Positions 52,160 through 59,774 of a stretch of DNA of 64,000 nucleotides are shown in pieces (the first letter of the stretch is position 1; every line of letters begins with the position of its first letter). Made by a program: the position numbers and the translations under genes. Below the pieces are notes generated by a model. That model worked only from the letters and a program-made list of their open reading frames with translations. It had not been told where the DNA came from and made no database searches. This DNA comes from Chloroflexota bacterium (lineage in GTDB: Bacteria > Chloroflexota > Anaerolineae > Aggregatilineales > Phototrophicaceae), in assembly GCA_013388735.1 (NCBI GenBank), contig JACAES010000035.1, positions 51,808 to 115,807 on the forward strand, in the 5' to 3' direction.

Positions 52160-52900
52160 TTAATCCGCAGCGTGTGCCGCTGCCATTGCCGCTCCTACGA
52201 TGCCTGCGTCGTTCAACAATGCCGCCGGCACGATCTGCGCCCGCCGGTTGAGCAGGGGCAGAAAGCGTTCGGCCTTTTTGCTCACGCCGCCGCCGATGAT
52301 GAACAGATCGGGAGAAAACAGAAACTCCAGATAAGCCAGGTATTCGTCCACGCGCTCCGCCCATTTTTCCCAGGTCAGGTCTTTGTCCTGCCGGATTTTG
52401 TCCGAGGCGCGTTTTTCGGCGTCCTTCCCCCGGATTTCGAGGTGGCCGAGTTCGGTATTGGGTACCAGATGGCCGTTGATAAACAGGGCAGTGCCGATGC
52501 CTGTGCCGAAGGTCAGCATCATGACCAGGCCGGTATGGCCGCGCCCGGCCCCGAACGTCATCTCCGCGATGCCGGCGGCGTCGGCGTCATTGACGACCGT
52601 TACGGGGCAGCCGGTTTTCTGCTCGAATAACGCGCGCGCGTCCGTGCCGACCCACGCCTGGTCTACGTTGGCTGCCGTTTCGACCACGCCTTCTTTGACC
52701 ACTGCGGGAAAGGTGATGCCGACCGGCGCTTTCCAGTTGAAGTATCGAACGACTTCGGCGACGGCTTCGGCGACATCCTCCGGTAGCGATGGCTGCGGGG
52801 TGGGCAGGCGAAACCGTTCGGCCAGCAGCCTGCCGGTTTCGGTATCCACCGGCGCGCCCTTGATTCCCGACCCGCCGATGTCAATGCCTAAATTTTGCAT
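52160..52900 (-). CDS. ppgK: Polyphosphate glucokinase
   Basis: 246 residues from ATG 52900 (GGAGGG about 10 bases upstream; an upstream ATG at 52984 would add 28 unconserved residues). ROK-family fold: phosphate-binding [10 protein letters not shown] (6-15), [12 protein letters not shown] (about 102-113) with the catalytic Asp, and [25 protein letters not shown] (about 126-150). The KxRASDKxRQ-like stretch after it is typical of polyphosphate/ATP glucokinases of actinobacteria and Chloroflexota. It phosphorylates glucose with polyphosphate or ATP, feeding the pentose phosphate enzymes encoded downstream. Its start region is divergent from argG. Confidence 0.9.
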   Translation of the reverse strand: MQNLGIDIGGSGIKGAPVDTETGRLLAERFRLPTPQPSLPEDVAEAVAEVVRYFNWKAPVGITFPAVVKEGVVETAANVDQAWVGTDARALFEQKTGCPVTVVNDADAAGIAEMTFGAGRGHTGLVMMLTFGTGIGTALFINGHLVPNTELGHLEIRGKDAEKRASDKIRQDKDLTWEKWAERVDEYLAYLEFLFSPDLFIIGGGVSKKAERFLPLLNRRAQIVPAALLNDAGIVGAAMAAAHAAD

Positions 52901-52928
52901 AATGTTTTTCCCTCCAGGAACACTTTCC

Positions 52929-52958
52929 ATCTTACCGGCAAACGCCTGATCGTTACAA
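52929..52958 (-). promoter_or_regulatory. Possible promoter of ppgK-rpiA-gnd
   Basis: Minus-strand TTGTAA (52953-52958), an 18-bp spacer, and TAAGAT (52929-52934), about 29 bp before the ppgK start. Moderate match only. Confidence 0.4.
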
Positions 52959-52988
52959 CAAAGACATTGCATTCGGCAGGGCAATCGC

Positions 52989-53016
52989 TTGACATCCCGT
53001 CATCTCGCGTTATGCT
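52989..53016 (+). promoter_or_regulatory. Promoter of the argG leader
   Basis: TTGACA (52989-52994), a 16-bp spacer, and TATGCT (53011-53016). The expected start is 53022-53025, practically at the ATG of the leader peptide. Confidence 0.75.
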
Positions 53017-53024
53017 TATGCACC

Positions 53025-53117
53025 ATGTTAAACTCGCCTGACTTTCTGACCCGCCGTATCCGTCGTCGCCGCACTCGTGATGAGTCCGGTGGATTGGGTG
53101 TGCCTGGGCAGCGTTAA
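53025..53117 (+). CDS. Arginine-rich leader peptide of argGH
   Basis: A 30-codon frame (ATG 53025, TAA 53115-53117). Residues 10-18 read RRIRRRRTR: seven arginine codons in nine (53052-53078), all CGC or CGT, then an ordinary tail with one more Arg. There is no Shine-Dalgarno sequence, and the promoter puts the transcript start at or within three bases of the ATG, so it may be translated leaderless. Stalling here when Arg-tRNA is scarce would control the terminator upstream of argG. The peptide itself probably has no other function. Confidence 0.75.
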   Translation: MLNSPDFLTRRIRRRRTRDESGGLGVPGQR

Positions 53118-53149
53118 AGCAGGCGGTATCGTGAATTCAACCCCGGACT
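53069..53149 (+). promoter_or_regulatory. Arginine attenuator: protector and antiterminator helices
   Basis: Segment 1 CCGCACTC (53069-53076, inside the Arg codons) can pair with segment 2 GAGTCCGG (53082-53089), 7 of 8 pairs with a 5-base loop. The segment 2 bases AGTCCGG (53083-53089) are also the exact complement of CCGGACT (53143-53149), seven of the nine bases of the terminator 5' arm. Stalling at the Arg codons would mask segment 1 and favour the antiterminator. Confidence 0.7.
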
Positions 53150-53169
53150 GATCGCAGTTCGGGGTTTTT
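53141..53169 (+). terminator. Intrinsic terminator (attenuator) before argG
   Basis: CCCCGGACT (53141-53149) pairs with AGTTCGGGG (53156-53164), nine pairs with one G-U and a 6-base loop, followed by five T. It lies 26 bp before the argG ATG and after the promoter, so only read-through transcripts reach argG. Confidence 0.85.
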
Positions 53170-53194
53170 CGTTTAGCTAAGGGAGAGGTGATTT

Positions 53195-54457
53195 ATGCCA
53201 GCAGGTGAGGTCAAAAAAGTCGTTCTCGCTTACAGCGGCGGGCTGGATACGTCGGTGATTGTTCCCTGGCTGCGGAACAATTACGGGTGCGAAGTGGTTT
53301 GCTTCTGCGCCGATATGGGGCAGCAGGAAGAACTGGACGGTCTGGAGGAAAAGGCGCTCAAGTCCGGCGCGAGCAAGCTGTATATCCGTGACGTGCGCGA
53401 GGAATTTCTGCGCGATTTTGTGTTCCCCACCATGCAGGCAGGCGCGGTTTATGAGCGCGAATATCTGCTTGGCACGTCCTTCGCGCGCCCATTGATCGCC
53501 AAACATCTGGTGGATATTGCCGAGATGGAGAATGCCGACGCCGTTGCGCACGGGGCGACCGGCAAAGGGAACGATCAGGTGCGGTTTGAAGTGACCGTCA
53601 TGGCGCTTAACCCCAAACTCAGGATCATTGCGCCCTGGCGAGAGTGGGAAATCCGCAGCCGGGAGGATGCGCTGGCCTACGCGCAGGAATTCAACGTGCC
53701 GGTGTCGGCTACCGAAAAATCCATTTACAGCCGCGACCGCAATCTGTTCCACCTGAGCCATGAAGGCGGCCCACTGGAAAACCCCTGGAATGAGCCGGAA
53801 AAAGAAATGTTCCAGATTTCGGTAGACCCGGTGGATGCGCCCGACGAACCGGCCTACGTGACGGTCGGTTTTGACAAGGGCGTGCCGGTCAGCATAGATG
53901 GCGAGGTTCTGCCGCCGGTCGAGCTGTTCGAGCGCCTGAATACGCTGGCGGGGGCGCATGGCATCGGGCGCGCCGACATCGTGGAAAACCGGCTAGTGGG
54001 TATGAAGAGCCGGGGCGTATATGAAACACCTGCCGGAACGCTGCTGCGCCGCGCGCATCAGGCCTTGGAAAGCATCTGCCTGGATAAGTATACCATGCAC
54101 TTCAAGGACTTCATCGCGGTCAAGTACGCCGAGATGGTTTACAACGGTCTGTGGTACACGCAGCTTCGAGAGGCGCTGGATGCTTTTATCCAGGTTACGC
54201 AGCGCAATGTGACCGGCGTGGTGCGGCTTAAACTGTACAAGGGCAATCTCATCATCGCCGGACGCAAGAGCGAATACAGCCTGTACCGGGAAGATTATGC
54301 CTCCTTCGGGCGCGAGGATGTTTATAACCAGAAAGACGCCGAGGGCTTCATTCACCTGTTCGGCCTGCCGCTGAAGGTGGAAGCCCTGCTGGCGATTGAC
54401 GGCGGTGGGCAGAGCCGCTATCGTTCGCCGGACTACAGCAAGTTTAAACGCGATTAA
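53195..54457 (+). CDS. argG: Argininosuccinate synthase
   Basis: 420 residues, family-typical. It condenses citrulline and aspartate with ATP to argininosuccinate, the penultimate step of arginine synthesis. The PP-loop [10 protein letters not shown] (9-18) binds [16 protein letters not shown] (about 117-129) and the segment [16 protein letters not shown] ([20 protein letters not shown], about 171-190) are family motifs. GGGAGAGG precedes the ATG. Expression appears controlled by the arginine leader/terminator directly upstream. argH follows after 63 bp containing a GC-rich palindrome. Confidence 0.97.
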   Translation: MPAGEVKKVVLAYSGGLDTSVIVPWLRNNYGCEVVCFCADMGQQEELDGLEEKALKSGASKLYIRDVREEFLRDFVFPTMQAGAVYEREYLLGTSFARPLIAKHLVDIAEMENADAVAHGATGKGNDQVRFEVTVMALNPKLRIIAPWREWEIRSREDALAYAQEFNVPVSATEKSIYSRDRNLFHLSHEGGPLENPWNEPEKEMFQISVDPVDAPDEPAYVTVGFDKGVPVSIDGEVLPPVELFERLNTLAGAHGIGRADIVENRLVGMKSRGVYETPAGTLLRRAHQALESICLDKYTMHFKDFIAVKYAEMVYNGLWYTQLREALDAFIQVTQRNVTGVVRLKLYKGNLIIAGRKSEYSLYREDYASFGREDVYNQKDAEGFIHLFGLPLKVEALLAIDGGGQSRYRSPDYSKFKRD

Positions 54458-54476
54458 CGGTCAGGTATTCGGCTAT

Positions 54477-54501
54477 CGGGGCGGACGGCTGGTTCGCCCC
54501 G
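54477..54501. repeat. GGGGCG-type palindrome, copy 5
   Basis: CGGGGCG (54477-54483) and CGCCCCG (54495-54501) form a 7-bp stem with an 11-base loop, between argG and argH. Confidence 0.65.
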
Positions 54502-54520
54502 AATGAAAGGTGTGAGGAAC

Positions 54521-55897
54521 ATGAGCCTGTGGGGTGGGCGGTTTTCCGAACCGACAGACGAGCAGCTTCGGGCGCTCAATGACAGCATTGGATTTGACCG
54601 CCGGATGTACCGGCAGGACATCACCGGCAGCATCGCCTACGCGCGGGCTATCGCACAGGCCGGCATCATCAGCGGTGCGGAGGCGGAAGTCATCACCGGC
54701 GGGCTGCGGCAGGTGATGGCGGAATTTGACGCCGGGATTTTTGAGATCAAACCGGGTGATGAAGACATTCATACGGCGGTCGAGCGCCGGCTGACGGAAC
54801 TGGTCGGTGCGGTGGGCGGCAAGCTGCATACCGGGCGCAGTCGCAATGACCAGGTAGCGACCGACTTCCGGCTGTGGGTGCTGGACGCTGCCGCCGAGGT
54901 GGACGGTCTGCTGGCCGGGTTGCAGGCCACGTTGATCGCGCAAGCGGAAAACCATCGTTTTGCGTTGATGCCGGGTTACACGCACCTCCAGCCCGCGCAG
55001 CCGATTACCGCCGCTCACTGGCTGCTGAGTTTCTTCTGGATGCTGGCGCGCGACCGCGACCGCCTGGCCGAAACGCGCCGCCGGACATCGGTTTGCCCGC
55101 TGGGTTCGGGCGCGCTGGCCGGTACGCCGTTTGCGATAGATCGCGCGGGGCTGGCGCAGGAACTCGGTTTTGCGGACGTAAGCCCCAACAGCCTGGACGC
55201 TGTGAGCGACCGGGACTTCGCCGCCGAGTTTCTGTTCGCGCTGGCGCTGATGGGCGCGCACCTCAGCCGCCTGGCAGAAGACATCATCCTGTACAGCACT
55301 CCCCGGTTTGGCTTCATCACGCTGGACGACCGTTACAGCACCGGCTCCAGCCTGATGCCGCAGAAGCGCAACGCCGACCCAATGGAACTGGCGCGGGGTA
55401 AAGCGGGGCGGCTGATCGGTGATCTGACCGGGCTGCTGGCGGTTCTGAAGGGGCTGCCCAGCACCTACAACAAAGACTTGCAGGAAGATAAAGAGGCCGT
55501 GTTTGACGCCTTCGACACGGTAAACCGGCTGCTGCCGGTGGTGACAGCGGTCATCGGCACGCTGCGGCTGAACCCGGAGGCGATGCGCGCCGCGCTGACG
55601 GAAGATCTGCTGGCGACCGATCTGGCCGATTATCTGGTCGGGCGCGGGCTGCCCTTCCGGCAGGCGCATTTTGTCGTCGGCCAGGTTGTTCAGGAGGCGG
55701 CCAGGCGGCAGGTTGCGCTGTCGGCGCTGCCGCTGGGAACGCTGAAGGGGTTTTCGGAACTGTTCGAGGCCGATGTCGCCGGAGTATTTGACTTCGAGGC
55801 CGCTGTCGCGCGGCGCAAGACGCTTGGGGGGACTGCGCCGGATGCCGTCCTGGAGCAGCTTGAGGCGGCGAAGGCGCGGCTGGATGGCGGGGGATAA
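54521..55897 (+). CDS. argH: Argininosuccinate lyase
   Basis: 458 residues from ATG 54521, which has GAGGA close upstream; an ATG at 54503 overlaps the palindrome and is less likely. It splits argininosuccinate to arginine and fumarate. The fumarase/aspartase-superfamily signature GSSLMPQKRNAD (about 280-291) with the catalytic serine is intact, as are LHTGRSRNDQVATD (about 108-121) and PGYTHLQPAQP (about 153-163). It lies in one unit with argG behind the arginine attenuator. Confidence 0.97.
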   Translation: MSLWGGRFSEPTDEQLRALNDSIGFDRRMYRQDITGSIAYARAIAQAGIISGAEAEVITGGLRQVMAEFDAGIFEIKPGDEDIHTAVERRLTELVGAVGGKLHTGRSRNDQVATDFRLWVLDAAAEVDGLLAGLQATLIAQAENHRFALMPGYTHLQPAQPITAAHWLLSFFWMLARDRDRLAETRRRTSVCPLGSGALAGTPFAIDRAGLAQELGFADVSPNSLDAVSDRDFAAEFLFALALMGAHLSRLAEDIILYSTPRFGFITLDDRYSTGSSLMPQKRNADPMELARGKAGRLIGDLTGLLAVLKGLPSTYNKDLQEDKEAVFDAFDTVNRLLPVVTAVIGTLRLNPEAMRAALTEDLLATDLADYLVGRGLPFRQAHFVVGQVVQEAARRQVALSALPLGTLKGFSELFEADVAGVFDFEAAVARRKTLGGTAPDAVLEQLEAAKARLDGGG

Positions 55898-55972
55898 TAT
55901 GCACCCTGCACAAAGCCTTCCGGCTAACGTGAACGAACTTCGGGCAGATACGCGGTTTCCCGCAGATAAAGG

Positions 55973-56001
55973 TTGACAGCTTTGGTCAAGAACGTTACGC
56001 T
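55973..56001 (+). promoter_or_regulatory. Promoter of the ilv-leu leader
   Basis: TTGACA (55973-55978), a 17-bp spacer, and TACGCT (55996-56001). Expected start near 56008, about 28 bases before the leader peptide start. Confidence 0.65.
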
Positions 56002-56035
56002 ATATGACAGTTCGCGGTTCAACAGGATTAAAAAC

Positions 56036-56119
56036 GTGTTCATGCGTTCAAGCCGCAGCGCCACCCTGATTAGCATCATTATCGTTATCGTACTCGTCCT
56101 TATTGGCGGCGGGGTATAA
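56036..56119 (+). CDS. Ile/Val/Leu leader peptide of the ilv operon
   Basis: 27 codons from GTG 56036, with AGGA at 8 bases (ATG 56042 is in frame). Residues 11-23 read LISIIIVIVLVLI: twelve branched-chain codons in thirteen (56066-56104), followed by GGGV and TAA (56117-56119). This is the composition of multivalent ilv leaders in enterobacteria. Depletion of charged Ile, Val or Leu tRNA would stall the ribosome and relieve the terminator downstream. Confidence 0.82.
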   Translation: MFMRSSRSATLISIIIVIVLVLIGGGV

Positions 56120-56187
56120 CGGCTTGGGTGGAGCGCGAACGCGCGGAACGATGAGTGACAGAAAAGCCCCCAAGCCGGGGGCTTTTT
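56049..56187 (+). terminator. ilv attenuator with intrinsic terminator
   Basis: The terminator is AAAAGCCCCC (56162-56171) with GGGGGCTTTT (56177-56186), a perfect 10-bp stem with a 5-base loop and T-run. GGCTTGGG (56121-56128), right after the leader stop, complements CCCAAGCC (56169-56176), spanning terminator arm and loop, and can act as antiterminator. CAAGCCG (56049-56055) complements CGGCTTG (56120-56126) as protector. A ribosome at the leader stop would cover the antiterminator strand. Confidence 0.78.
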
Positions 56188-56216
56188 AATTACGTAGAGT
56201 CATCAAAGGAGTGATG

Positions 56217-56423
56217 ATGTCCCCGCAGCCTAAGACCGAAGAAGCTCGCCACTTTCAGCAGCATGATTACCCGACCAGTCCCTGGACTGAGGCGTATCAG
56301 GCACATCCGATCGATGCTGCGTTTATGCCGCAGCCCGGCGACAGGTCTCAACGTTGGTACGATGCCGAAACGCAGTCCCCGACACACGACGCGCTTTCCG
56401 AAGTCTACAACCAGGGCTATTAG
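56217..56423 (+). CDS. Small uncharacterised protein in the ilv operon
   Basis: 68 residues from ATG 56217, where AAGGAG stands at 5 bases; GTG 56211 and ATG 56214 are in-frame alternatives. It is hydrophilic and rich in P, Q, H and aromatic residues (HDYPTSPWTEAYQAHP, then DRSQRWYDAETQ). It has no membrane segment, cysteine pair or motif I recognise. It is the first gene after the ilv attenuator and ends 32 bp before ilvE, so it is expressed with branched-chain amino acid synthesis. The good ribosome site and placement argue that it is real. Confidence 0.6.
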   Translation: MSPQPKTEEARHFQQHDYPTSPWTEAYQAHPIDAAFMPQPGDRSQRWYDAETQSPTHDALSEVYNQGY

Positions 56424-56455
56424 GAAAGCGCGTTTTATTTGGAAGGAGATCGAAC

Positions 56456-57397
56456 ATGCCTGCTGAATGGATCTGGCGAAACGGTGAGTTCATTCGCTGG
56501 GAGGATGCGACGGTTCACGTAACCACACATGCCCTGCATTACGGGTCGAGCGTATTTGAAGGGGTGCGCGCTTATGCCACGCCGGACGGCCCGGCGGTTT
56601 TCCGGCTTCAGCCGCATACCCGGCGGTTGCTGAACTCTTCCAAAATCGCGCGCATCGAAGTACCGTACAGCGAAGCAGAAATTAATGAAGCGATTCTGGA
56701 AACGGTGAGGCGTAACGGCCACGAAGCCTGTTACATTCGCCCGCTGGTGTATCGTGGGGCGGGCGGCCTGGGCATAGATGGCCGGAAAAACCCGACCGAA
56801 GTTCTCATCCTCACGCTGGAATGGGGGCGCTACCTGGGCAGCGAGGCGCTGGAGCAGGGTGTTGACGTGCAGGTTAGCTCCTGGCGGCGCATCGCCCCGG
56901 ACACCTTCGCTTCGATGGCGAAGATCGGCGGCCAGTATGTCAACAGCCAGTTTGTGACGATGGAAGCTGCCGACAATGGCTTCGCAGAGGGCATTGCCCT
57001 CGACTATACCGGCTACATCAGCGAGGGCGCTGGCGAGAACATCTTTGTGGTGGTGGACGGGACGGTGTACACACCGGGGGCGTGGTCATCCATCCTGATG
57101 GGTATCACGCGCGACACGGCGCTGACGCTGCTGCATGACCTGGGTTATGAGGTTCGTTACGAACCTATTGCGCGGGACATGCTGTATATGGCAGACGAAA
57201 TCTTTTTCACCGGCACGGCGGCGGAAATCACGCCGGTGCGTTCGGTAGATCGTATTCGGGTCGGGAGTGGGAAACCCGGCTCGGTGACGAAAGCGGTTCA
57301 AGCGGAATTTTTCGGGATTACCTCAGGTCAAAAGCCTGACCGGTATGGCTGGCTGACGCATGTAAGCCGGACTGAACCGGCCAAGAGCGGCGATTAA
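56456..57397 (+). CDS. ilvE: Branched-chain amino acid aminotransferase
   Basis: 313 residues from ATG 56456 with AAGGAG at 7 bases. Class IV PLP fold: HYGSSVFEGVRAY (28-40), RPLVYRGAGGLGID (95-108), Schiff-base lysine K156 in ASMAKIGGQYVNS, and ISEGAGENIFVV (about 186-197). It makes the last step of isoleucine, valine and leucine synthesis from the keto acids. It is followed 29 bp later by ilvB, in the unit controlled by the Ile/Val/Leu attenuator. Confidence 0.95.
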   Translation: MPAEWIWRNGEFIRWEDATVHVTTHALHYGSSVFEGVRAYATPDGPAVFRLQPHTRRLLNSSKIARIEVPYSEAEINEAILETVRRNGHEACYIRPLVYRGAGGLGIDGRKNPTEVLILTLEWGRYLGSEALEQGVDVQVSSWRRIAPDTFASMAKIGGQYVNSQFVTMEAADNGFAEGIALDYTGYISEGAGENIFVVVDGTVYTPGAWSSILMGITRDTALTLLHDLGYEVRYEPIARDMLYMADEIFFTGTAAEITPVRSVDRIRVGSGKPGSVTKAVQAEFFGITSGQKPDRYGWLTHVSRTEPAKSGD

Positions 57398-57426
57398 CGA
57401 TAACGACAAGAACTAAGGAGCAGTCT

Positions 57427-59130
57427 ATGTTGCTAACTGGCGCGGAAATTGTGATGGAGTGTCTGATACGAGAAGGCGTCGAGGTCATGTTCGGCTATCC
57501 GGGCGGGGCAATCCTGCCGGTTTACGACGCCATGACCAAGTACCCCCAGCTTCGGCATGTGCTGGTTCGTCATGAACAGGGTGCGGCGCATATGGCCGAT
57601 GGTTATGCGCGGGCGACCGGCAAAGTTGGCGTGGCGATTGCGACCAGCGGCCCCGGCGCGACCAACCTCGTCACGGGCATTGGAACGGCCATGCTGGACT
57701 CCTCGCCCATCGTCTGCATTACCGGTCAGGTGACGCGCGGGGCAATCGGTTCGGACGCCTTCCAGGAGATTGACATCACCGGCATCACTCTGCCGATCAC
57801 CAAACACAATTATCTGGTGAACGATACCCGTGAGCTGGCCTACATCATTCGGGAAGCCTTTCATATCGCCAGGACGGGGCGCCCTGGCCCGGTGCTGGTG
57901 GATATTCCCAAAGACGTTCAGAATGAGAAAGTCGAGTTTGAATATCCCGAAGGCCCGATTCGCCTGCCGGGGTATCGTCCACCCAGCGCCGCCGACGATG
58001 ACCAGTTGGCCGCCGCGTTGGAACTTATCAAGCAGGCTAAAAAGCCGATCATCCTGGCCGGGCATGGCATCCTCATGTCGGGCGCGTCCAACGAACTGCG
58101 CGAACTTTCGGAGCGGGCGCAAATCCCGGTGACGCTGACGCTGCTGGGCAAGGGCGCGATGCCGGAAAATCATCCCCTGTGTGTGGGCATGATGGGGATG
58201 CACGGCGCGGCGGCCTGCAATTACGCCATTCAGGAAGCCGACCTGCTGATCGCGCTGGGGATGCGCTTTGATGACCGCGTGACCGGCAACCTCAAAACCT
58301 ACTCACCCAACTCGCGCAAAATTCACGTGGACATTGACCCATCGGAAATCAACAAAAATGTCAAGGTGGATGTGGGTATTGCCGGGGATGTACGGACGGT
58401 GATGGGGCAGTTGTTAACGAAGCTTCCGGCCAAGCAGCACGCGGAATGGATCGCGCGGATTCGGGATTGGCAGGAAGACGGCGACGAACGCGACATCCTG
58501 CACTACGAAAGCGAAGGCAAACTGTACGGCGCGCAGGTGATTAACGACCTGTGGAAATATACCGGCGGCGACGCTGTGACCGTCTCGGACGTGGGCCAGC
58601 ACCAGATGCTTGAAGCGCAGTATTACCCGCACCAGCGCCCGGCAACTATGCTGACCAGCGGCGGCCTGGGGACGATGGGCTTTGGCCTGCCGGCGGCGAT
58701 TGGCGCCAAGTTCGGCAAGCCGGATGAAGAAGTGTGGGCCATCGTTGGGGATGGCGGCTTCCAGATGACGATGGCCGAATTGGCGACGGCCATGCAGGAA
58801 GGCGTTAAGGTGAATATCGTCATCCTCAATAATGCCTTTCTGGGCATGGTGCGCCAGTGGCAGGAATTCTTCTATGAGGAACGCTACCAGGCGACGCCGA
58901 TGTTCAACCCGGATTTCATCAAACTGGCCGAAGCGTATGGTATTCCGGCCATGCGTGTCACCCGCCGTGACCAGATTGAAGAGTCGGTGAGATTCGCCCG
59001 CAGCCACGAAACCACCGTCCTGATTGAGTACGTCATCGAAAAGGAAGAAATCGTGTATCCGATGGTGCCGGCGGGTGCGGATCTGCACAACATGCTCCGC
59101 CGCCCGAAACCGGGGGAGAAGCAGTCATGA
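57427..59130 (+). CDS. ilvB: Acetolactate synthase, catalytic subunit
   Basis: 567 residues. A thiamine-diphosphate enzyme forming acetolactate or acetohydroxybutyrate, the first common step of branched-chain synthesis. GYPGGAILPVYDA (23-35) and the activating glutamate E50 in VRHEQGAAHMADGYAR are intact. TSGPGATNLVTGI marks the FAD region, and GDGGFQMTMAELATA...NIVILNN (about 439-464) is the ThDP-Mg motif. The stop overlaps the ilvN ATG (ATGA), ensuring balanced subunit synthesis. Confidence 0.97.
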   Translation: MLLTGAEIVMECLIREGVEVMFGYPGGAILPVYDAMTKYPQLRHVLVRHEQGAAHMADGYARATGKVGVAIATSGPGATNLVTGIGTAMLDSSPIVCITGQVTRGAIGSDAFQEIDITGITLPITKHNYLVNDTRELAYIIREAFHIARTGRPGPVLVDIPKDVQNEKVEFEYPEGPIRLPGYRPPSAADDDQLAAALELIKQAKKPIILAGHGILMSGASNELRELSERAQIPVTLTLLGKGAMPENHPLCVGMMGMHGAAACNYAIQEADLLIALGMRFDDRVTGNLKTYSPNSRKIHVDIDPSEINKNVKVDVGIAGDVRTVMGQLLTKLPAKQHAEWIARIRDWQEDGDERDILHYESEGKLYGAQVINDLWKYTGGDAVTVSDVGQHQMLEAQYYPHQRPATMLTSGGLGTMGFGLPAAIGAKFGKPDEEVWAIVGDGGFQMTMAELATAMQEGVKVNIVILNNAFLGMVRQWQEFFYEERYQATPMFNPDFIKLAEAYGIPAMRVTRRDQIEESVRFARSHETTVLIEYVIEKEEIVYPMVPAGADLHNMLRRPKPGEKQS

Positions 59131-59699
59131 TCGAGAATAACAAACAGACCGTTGTCGCATTAGTCGAAAACAAACCGGGCGTCCTGAACCGCGTGGCAAG
59201 CCTGTTCCGCCGCCGCAATTTCAACGTGGACAGCCTGACCGTCGGACGCACACACAAACCGTACATTTCCCGCATGACCATCGTCGTGGATGCGGCGCGA
59301 GTTGATGGCCGACGCATCGCCGCAAACCTGTTCAAGCTGGTTAATGTGATTGATGTGAAGCTCGTTTCCGAAGAACCCTACGTCAGCCGTGACCTGGCGC
59401 TGATTAAAGTGCGGACGGACGACGCCGACTCGCGCAATGCCGTGACGCTGATTTGTGAACGCTACCCGGCGCGTATCGTGGACATAGGGACGAAGGTTGC
59501 CATCATCGAAATCACGGCACAGGAAGACATCGTAGAGGCGCTCATCAACGAACTTGAGCCGATTGGCATCGTGGAAATGGTGCGAACGGGCGTGGTGGCG
59601 ATGGGGCGCGGGGTGCGCATCCTGGATGTGGATGCGGATTACGAGCCGTCTATCGTCAGCAGCCAGGAAAACGGGAATTATCAGGCATACAGCGTCTAG
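59127..59699 (+). CDS. ilvN: Acetolactate synthase, regulatory subunit
   Basis: 190 residues, somewhat longer than the usual 160-175. An ACT domain occupies about 1-85 (VVALVENKPGVLNRVASLFRRRNFNVDSL), where valine binds for feedback inhibition. The C-terminal ALS_ss domain follows (ALIKVRTDDADSRNAVTLICERYPARIVDIG). The final 20 residues (DVDADYEPSIVSSQENG) are an extra tail. It is translationally coupled to ilvB. Confidence 0.96.
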   Translation: MIENNKQTVVALVENKPGVLNRVASLFRRRNFNVDSLTVGRTHKPYISRMTIVVDAARVDGRRIAANLFKLVNVIDVKLVSEEPYVSRDLALIKVRTDDADSRNAVTLICERYPARIVDIGTKVAIIEITAQEDIVEALINELEPIGIVEMVRTGVVAMGRGVRILDVDADYEPSIVSSQENGNYQAYSV

Positions 59700-59727
59700 C
59701 CGCCGGGGCGGCCAGCTTATCTTAACC

Positions 59728-59748
59728 GGGGCGGTGACATGCCGCCCC
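59728..59748. repeat. GGGGCG-type palindrome, copy 6
   Basis: GGGGCGG (59728-59734) and CCGCCCC (59742-59748) form a 7-bp stem with loop TGACATG, followed by CTAC, between ilvN and ilvC. A partial copy (GCCGGGGCGGCC) lies at 59702-59713. Confidence 0.7.
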
Positions 59749-59774
59749 CTACACCATAACCGGGAAGGACTTTC

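Noticed and set aside
56354..56455. An upstream start for ilvE overlapping the small protein gene.
   Set aside because: ATG 56456 has a perfect AAGGAG and matches the family N-terminus.
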